64,000 nt of DNA from Curtobacterium sp. MCBA15_009 (GTDB lineage: Bacteria > Actinomycetota > Actinomycetes > Actinomycetales > Microbacteriaceae), in contig NZ_MJGO01000023.1 of assembly GCF_001864895.1 (NCBI RefSeq), positions 165,651-229,650 of the forward strand, given 5' to 3'. Made by a program: the position numbers and the translations under genes. The notes under the pieces are model-generated. The model had not been told where the DNA came from. It did no database searches and saw nothing but the letters and a program-made list of their open reading frames with translations. This document shows positions 59,346 through 64,000 of the stretch, in pieces; positions within the stretch are counted from its first letter, which is position 1; every line of letters begins with the position of its first letter.

Positions 59346-59921
59346 ATGGCCGTTCTCCCGATCCGCATCACCGGCGAACCCGTCCTGCACGAGCGTGCAG
59401 CCGAGGTCACCGCGTTCGATGACGACCTCCGCACGCTCGTCGCCGACATGTACGAGACGATGGACCTGGCCCCCGGTGTCGGCCTGGCCGGCCCGCAGGT
59501 CGGCGTCGGCAAGCGCCTCTTCGTGTACTCGTACACCGACGACGACGAGGTCCTGCACCGCGGCGTCGCCGTCAACCCCGTGCTGTGGACGACGCCCCCC
59601 GTCCCCGAGTCCGTCGAGGAGCTCGACGAGGACGACGAGTCCGAGGGCTGCCTGTCGATCCCGGGCGAGCGCTTCCCGCTGCGCCGGTCCGAGGGCGCCC
59701 TGCTGCGTGCGGTCGACGAGCACGGCGAGCCGTTCGAGGTCGAGGCCCACGGCTGGCTCGCGCGCATCTTCCAGCACGAGTACGACCACCTCGACGGCTG
59801 GCTGTACGCCGACCGCCTCGTGCACCCGTACGGCAAGCAGGTCGCGAAGGCGATCCGCAAGAGCAGCTGGGGCGGCCCCGGCCAGTCGTGGCTGCCGGGT
59901 CGCGACCACCCCGAGGGCTGA
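59346..59921 (+). CDS. def: Peptide deformylase
   Basis: 191 residues. The three deformylase motifs are intact: GVGLAGPQVG (residues 44-53), EGCLSIPG (100-107, metal ligand Cys102) and QHEYDHLDG (143-151, with His144, Glu145 and His148). It removes the N-terminal formyl group from nascent proteins. The predicted -10 TAACCT ends 6 bases upstream, with no Shine-Dalgarno. Divergent from the DMT gene. Confidence 0.96.
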   Translation: MAVLPIRITGEPVLHERAAEVTAFDDDLRTLVADMYETMDLAPGVGLAGPQVGVGKRLFVYSYTDDDEVLHRGVAVNPVLWTTPPVPESVEELDEDDESEGCLSIPGERFPLRRSEGALLRAVDEHGEPFEVEAHGWLARIFQHEYDHLDGWLYADRLVHPYGKQVAKAIRKSSWGGPGQSWLPGRDHPEG

Positions 59922-59961
59922 CGCCCGCTCGAGCACCCGACGGGCGACCGGGAGGCCCGGC

Positions 59962-60444
59962 TCAGCCCCGGTACGTGATGAGCGCGTCCCGCAGTCGGTC
60001 GGTCTCCGGGTGCCCGGGGCAGTACCGCAGGAGCGCTGCGGCGAGCTGCGCCCCGCGCCGCGTGGTCACCGCGGTCGTCCACGGTGCGGTGCCGGTGTCC
60101 GCGCACGTCGCGGCCAGCTCGACGAGGGTCGCGGCCCCGCCCGCGGCACGCACCGCGGCCTGCTGCTGCTCCGAGGGCACCGAACCGGTGAGCCGGTGCG
60201 CCGTGCACGACGACCGCTCGGCCTCCCACACCGCGGAGTAGGTCGTGTAGCGCTCGCGGTCGCCGCCGTCGTCGTCGCACTCGAAGGCGAACACGACGGG
60301 TGACGCGCCGTCGCTGACGACGCTCTCGGAGCCGGTCGGCCCCTCGGTCGGATCAGCGTCGGCTCCCTGCCCGCTGCAGGCCGCGAGCACCGTCACGAGC
60401 AGCACGCCGAGGAGCGCGGCACGGGGCGGACGGGATCGGAGCAC
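59962..60444 (-). CDS. Lipoprotein, unknown function
   Basis: 160 residues. The signal ends in the lipobox VLAAC (about residue 23) after LLGVLLVTVL, so it is probably anchored on the outside. The N-terminal linker is Thr/Glu/Asp-rich. The mature part carries Cys pairs (FECDDDGG, SSCTAHR, ATCADTG, RYCPGHP), perhaps disulfide-linked. No family recognised. Convergent with def. Confidence 0.72.
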   Translation of the reverse strand: MLRSRPPRAALLGVLLVTVLAACSGQGADADPTEGPTGSESVVSDGASPVVFAFECDDDGGDRERYTTYSAVWEAERSSCTAHRLTGSVPSEQQQAAVRAAGGAATLVELAATCADTGTAPWTTAVTTRRGAQLAAALLRYCPGHPETDRLRDALITYRG

Positions 60445-60500
60445 CTGAGAACGCTAACAGCAACACGCCGACAGGACCCGCACGGTCGGTCCTGCCATGA

Positions 60501-61988
60501 TTGACGGAGCCCTGCGCCCTGGAGGTCGTCATCCCCCGTCTGCACTCCCGTCCGCTGCGCGGCACCGCCTTCGTCGTGGTCGCCGCCGCAGCGCTGTTCG
60601 TCGCGTTCTGGCACCTGGGGCGCGCCACGATCGTGAACGACGAGTTCATCTACCTGCGGGCGAGCTGGGCCTACGTGCACGGCGACTTCTCGCTCAACCT
60701 CGAGCACCCGCCGACCGCAAAGTACCTCTACGGCATCGCGCAGCTCCTCGTCGGTCAGGGCCCGCTCGGTCCGCGGCTCGTGGCCGCGGTCGCGATGCTC
60801 GCCACCGGTGCGGTGCTGTTCGTCTGGCTCCGGCGCGAGGTCGGGTTCTGGACCGGGCTGCTCGCCGCGGGCGCCTGGTGGCTGACCCCGCGTGCCGCCG
60901 GGGCCACCTGGGCCGACGCCGGGTCGGTGATCGGCGCTCGAATCGACCGGTTCGCGATGCTCGAACCGCTCATGGTGTTCTTCGCGGTGGCGTCGCTCGC
61001 GGCCGCCTGGCGCTGGATGCGGACCGGCAACCGCTGGTGGGTCGCCGCGGCCGGGGCCCTGCTCGCGTTGTCCGTCACCTCGAAGGTCTCCACGGCGGTC
61101 CTGGTCCTCGCGATCGGGGCGCTGCCGCTGCTGGCGCGCCGCTGGAAGGACCTCGGGGTCGGGGCGCTCTGGGGCGGCGTGCCGTTCGTCGTCGTGTTCG
61201 TCCTGCTCTACCTGCCGGTCGGGCTGTTCTCCGCGCTCGGGCACATGCTCGCCTTCCAGGCGCAGCAGAACGCGCACGGCCACCCGACGACGATCCTCGG
61301 GACCGTGTTCGAGCGCGCGCCGTGGTGGGCGAACTTCGCGTTCCTGTTCGCCGGGACTGGCTGGTTGCTCCTCGGCCTGCTCGTGGTCGGGGTCGTCTGC
61401 GCGCTCGCCGTCCGCCCCGACCGGCTCGTGGCCTACCTCGGCATCGCCCTCGGCGTGTTCCTCGTGTTCTACGTCGTCGTCGCGAACGTGTCGCTCCCCT
61501 ACTACTACGACGCGTGGATGCCGCTCGTCATCGCCCTCGCGGCGATCGGGTACGCGCGCCTGGCGTCGGTGCGACCGCCGCTCGGTCGCGTGGCGGCACT
61601 CGTGCTCGTCGCCGGGCTGCTCGTCCCGGTGGGGCGGCTCGGGGTCGCCGTGGCCGAGACCCGGCCGAGTGGGATCGCCCTGCTGACCGACGCGCTGACC
61701 GTCCGGGGGCACGGCACCGAGGGCGTCCTGTTCAGCCGCTTCAGCGCGAACACGTGGCGCATCTACTTCGGGGACCGCGGCTCGATGCGACCGGAGAACG
61801 GCCCGTTCGACGCCGTGGTGGTCGGCTCGGACACGCGCCGGACGATGCCCGCGCAGGTGCGGACGTTCCTCGACGAGCACGCCGACGAGCTCGAGCACTT
61901 CCGGCTCGACTACCTCGACGTCTACGTGCCGGAGCAGGGCACGATCGTCGACAACAACGTCGACGGCACCCTGAGCATCGAGCGCTGA
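60501..61988 (+). CDS. GT39-type membrane glycosyltransferase, PMT-like
   Basis: 495 residues with about ten hydrophobic helices. The first extracellular loop has the acidic pair and motif IVNDEFIYLRASWAYVHGDF followed by LEHPPTAKYLYG, as in GT-C enzymes that use polyprenyl-linked sugars (ArnT/PMT/GT39). It likely transfers a sugar to a protein or lipid at the membrane. The start is tentative: TTG 60501 was used, but no other good start exists before the first helix. GGAGG precedes nothing suitable. Confidence 0.8.
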   Translation: MTEPCALEVVIPRLHSRPLRGTAFVVVAAAALFVAFWHLGRATIVNDEFIYLRASWAYVHGDFSLNLEHPPTAKYLYGIAQLLVGQGPLGPRLVAAVAMLATGAVLFVWLRREVGFWTGLLAAGAWWLTPRAAGATWADAGSVIGARIDRFAMLEPLMVFFAVASLAAAWRWMRTGNRWWVAAAGALLALSVTSKVSTAVLVLAIGALPLLARRWKDLGVGALWGGVPFVVVFVLLYLPVGLFSALGHMLAFQAQQNAHGHPTTILGTVFERAPWWANFAFLFAGTGWLLLGLLVVGVVCALAVRPDRLVAYLGIALGVFLVFYVVVANVSLPYYYDAWMPLVIALAAIGYARLASVRPPLGRVAALVLVAGLLVPVGRLGVAVAETRPSGIALLTDALTVRGHGTEGVLFSRFSANTWRIYFGDRGSMRPENGPFDAVVVGSDTRRTMPAQVRTFLDEHADELEHFRLDYLDVYVPEQGTIVDNNVDGTLSIER

Positions 61989-62019
61989 CGGACCACCGCC
62001 CCGGCGTGCGGGGTCGCAC

Positions 62020-62730
62020 TCAGCCCGTGGGACCGCTGACGGTCACGACCACGGGGACCTCGAGCCGGCCGCCGAGCCGCGCGTCGGTCTGCAGCCGGCA
62101 CCGCACGGTCGTCTCGCCGACGGCGGCGGTCACCACCCGGTCGGTGCAACGCGGTGCGGTCACGCCGGTCGGCAGCGCGAGGCGCAGGACGGTGCGGACC
62201 GGCCGGCCGTCGGGGCTCCGGAGCGCGATCGGCGGGGGGTCCAGGAGCGTGTCGGGGGCGTCGAGGTCCTCGATCCGTGCACCGGACAGGTCCGCCCCGT
62301 CGAGCTCGGCCCCGTCGAGCCGCGCGGACGACAGGTCCGCGGCGGACAGCCGGGCGTCGCGGAGGTCGGCGGCGCGCAGGTCGGCCGCGTGCAGGTCGGC
62401 GCCGCGCAGGTCCGCCCCGCGCAGGTCGGCCCGGCGCAGGTCCGCGCCGTAGAGCACGGCGTCCGACAGGTCGGCGGCGCGCAGGTCGACCCGCTCGAGC
62501 TGCGCGAGCCGCAGGTCCGCGGCGGCCAGGTCGACGCCGGACAGCCGCGCCGCCCGACAGGACGTCGCGACCTCGGGGCCCGGGGCGGAGACGACGGCGC
62601 AGCCGCCGACCTCGTGCACGCTGCCGCCGTCGCTGCCCGGCCGCAGGAACGCCGCGACCCCGATCGCCGCGACGAAGGCGACGGACGCGATCCCGACGAC
62701 CACGCCCCGCACACGCGGGCGCCCGGTCAC
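62020..62730 (-). CDS. Pentapeptide-repeat membrane protein
   Basis: 236 residues from GTG 62730. One hydrophobic helix (VRGVVVGIASVAFVAAIGVA, residues 7-26) leads to a pentapeptide-repeat domain of about 85 residues with A(D/N)LxxADL-type units (LSGVDLAAADLRLAQLERVD, then LRAADLSDAVLYGADLRR). The C-terminal ~80 residues are a beta-rich domain with two Cys (APRCTDRV, TVRCRLQTD). The start overlaps the upstream glycosyltransferase-like gene by 4 bases (GTGA). The repeat domain forms a right-handed quadrilateral beta-helix; the role is unknown. Confidence 0.88.
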   Translation of the reverse strand: MTGRPRVRGVVVGIASVAFVAAIGVAAFLRPGSDGGSVHEVGGCAVVSAPGPEVATSCRAARLSGVDLAAADLRLAQLERVDLRAADLSDAVLYGADLRRADLRGADLRGADLHAADLRAADLRDARLSAADLSSARLDGAELDGADLSGARIEDLDAPDTLLDPPPIALRSPDGRPVRTVLRLALPTGVTAPRCTDRVVTAAVGETTVRCRLQTDARLGGRLEVPVVVTVSGPTG

Positions 62731-64000
62731 GGGTCGACCCCGGTCAACCAGTGCGGCAGCACCTCGAGCGCCCACCCGGAGTACCAGGCGGCCGAGCGTG
62801 CCGACGGGAAGAACGCGCTCACCGGGTTGTACAGGACGAAGAGCGCCGCGAGCACGACGCCGACCACGACCGTGAGCACCACCCGTGCCCGTCGCGGCAG
62901 GCGGCGCAGCCACGAGTGGACCCCGACGAGCACGACGGCGACCGCGAGCGGCATCGCCGGCAGCAGGTAGCGCCCGGAGAACGCGTACGTCTGCCCGAGG
63001 TTCACCATCGTCGCGGCGTTGAAGCAGAGGACCGCGAACACGTAGGTGCCGGCGACGGCCGCGCACCACGCGAGCGCCGGGTTCGCGAGCACGCGTCGCA
63101 GCTGGGTGGCGGCGACCACGGCCGCGACGAGGACGGCCACGGCGCCGGCGAGCACGACCGCGGGCTCCGGCTGCCACGGCAGCGACGCACCCCAGAAGAA
63201 GAAGAGCGACTTGAAGTACGTCGCGACCCACGAGCCGAGGAACGCGACCGGGTCGAACGGCGGGAGCGTGCCGGCCACCTCGGCGAGCTCGTGCGCCCTC
63301 GTCGCCGCGTAGTTGCGCCGGAAGATCGCGTAGTCCATGCAGTCCGCGCGCGTGTGCAGCGCGGTGCAGGACGGGTTCACCGCGTGGAACTGCAGCAGGT
63401 TCACCCCGAAGCGCTCGACGGCGAGGGCTGCCAGCACACCACCGACCACGACGAGGGTCGCCGTCGCCCACGGCCGCTCCCGCGCGCCGCGGACGGTGCG
63501 TGCCACCGGCTGCCGCAGCCAGGTCCAGCCGTCCGCCCGGTAGCGCAGCAGCACCGCGAAGAACCCGCCGGCGAGCACGAAGGGTGCCTGCGAGTACTTC
63601 AGGAGCAGCGCGGCGAGGGCGGCGACGACGAGCCAGCCGAGGGTGCGCAGCCGGCCGCCGCGGACGAACCGGACGGCCACGGCGGCGAACACGAACAGCG
63701 CGGCCATCGCCGGACCGTCGTAGCTGACGGTCGCCGCCTGCCAGGCGAACCGGCCGGTGAAGGCGGTCGCGACGACGGCGAGCAGCCCGATCGACGTCGG
63801 GACACCGGCGCCGCGGAACAGCGACCGGAGCGCGACGAGCCCGAGGGCCGTCCACAGCACGTCGACGGCCCGGAGTACGACGACCACCTGTTCGTACCCC
63901 AGGCCGAGGCCGAGCGCGACCCGTGCCGGGAACGACATGAGGTAGTGGTACAGGTACAGGGGCGAGCGGACGAGTTCGCCCATCCAGAGCTGGGACGTGT
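62727..64000 (-). CDS. GT39-like membrane protein (5' end outside window)
   Basis: The frame stays open through the window edge (upstream of ATG 63983 it reads TSQLW), so the start is outside. At least 420 residues remain, with about ten hydrophobic helices, for example SIGLLAVVATAFTGRFAWQA and TLVVVGGVLAALAVERFGVN. An extracellular loop carries two Cys (SCTALHTRADC). It is related in type to the gene at 60501. The substrate is unknown. The C-terminus couples to the pentapeptide-repeat gene. Confidence 0.8.
   Translation of the reverse strand, partial: TSQLWMGELVRSPLYLYHYLMSFPARVALGLGLGYEQVVVVLRAVDVLWTALGLVALRSLFRGAGVPTSIGLLAVVATAFTGRFAWQAATVSYDGPAMAALFVFAAVAVRFVRGGRLRTLGWLVVAALAALLLKYSQAPFVLAGGFFAVLLRYRADGWTWLRQPVARTVRGARERPWATATLVVVGGVLAALAVERFGVNLLQFHAVNPSCTALHTRADCMDYAIFRRNYAATRAHELAEVAGTLPPFDPVAFLGSWVATYFKSLFFFWGASLPWQPEPAVVLAGAVAVLVAAVVAATQLRRVLANPALAWCAAVAGTYVFAVLCFNAATMVNLGQTYAFSGRYLLPAMPLAVAVVLVGVHSWLRRLPRRARVVLTVVVGVVLAALFVLYNPVSAFFPSARSAAWYSGWALEVLPHWLTGVDP

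Overview
The window is high-GC (roughly 70%) actinobacterial chromosome. The aceE-fasR-fabD-fabH-acpP-fabF order, DUF3145, DUF1684 and many GTG or leaderless starts point to Microbacteriaceae, most like Curtobacterium. That placement is an inference from gene content and style; there is no rRNA here to confirm it. Two tRNA genes are present (Val-TAC and Met-type CAT, both on the minus strand). No rRNA, CRISPR array, prophage or complete insertion sequence was found.

Layout. 1-2.9 kb: end of a sugar ABC transporter operon (two permeases and a Tat/lipoprotein binding protein; no ATPase in view). 2.9-11.3 kb: TDT-family exporter, MetE-like methyltransferase, SDRs, zinc alcohol dehydrogenase, small membrane proteins, a frameshifted isoprenylcysteine-methyltransferase-like gene and an acetyltransferase. 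11.5-21.3 kb: two AraC-type regulators, a convergent pair of paralogous small proteins, hydrolase, lipoproteins, phosphoribosyltransferase, GrpB and a WYL regulator. 21.4-35.1 kb is a plastic accessory zone. It holds MFS and GNAT genes, WYL+VOC, two aminoglycoside-phosphotransferase-fold kinases and immunity-like small proteins. It also holds several broken genes: a P-loop kinase stub, a frameshifted HAD phosphatase, a cupin fragment and an IS110 transposase remnant abutting a decapitated gene. 35.5-39.3 kb: tRNA-Val, an autoregulated-looking SatD operon, aldo/keto reductase and lipoprotein.

The most interesting part is 39.36-43.94 kb, a tightly overlapping operon. It encodes a 4'-phosphopantetheinyl transferase, a dedicated carrier protein, an acyl-CoA-dehydrogenase-like flavoprotein, a truncated class II seryl-tRNA-synthetase-like amino acid:[carrier protein] ligase, and a fused double alpha/beta hydrolase with a Cys nucleophile. 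Together these could prime a carrier protein, load an amino acid on it as a thioester, oxidise it and release or transfer it. I know no described product for this combination.

44-54 kb: alpha/beta hydrolase, peroxiredoxin, then pyruvate dehydrogenase E1 directly upstream of the FasR-type regulator and the FAS-II genes, which links acetyl-CoA production to fatty acid synthesis. A large inverted repeat upstream of fabD and a palindrome upstream of acpP are candidate operators. A 173-bp tandem array follows fabF. 54-64 kb: DUF3145, DUF1684, AI-2E exporter, tRNA-Met, GT4 glycosyltransferase, DMT transporter, peptide deformylase, lipoprotein, GT39-type membrane proteins and a pentapeptide-repeat protein, with the last gene running off the window.

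Two sequence habits recur. One is a TANNNT element 6-7 bases before a start codon, suggesting leaderless mRNAs. The other is a family of near-identical long palindromes sitting as terminators between genes.
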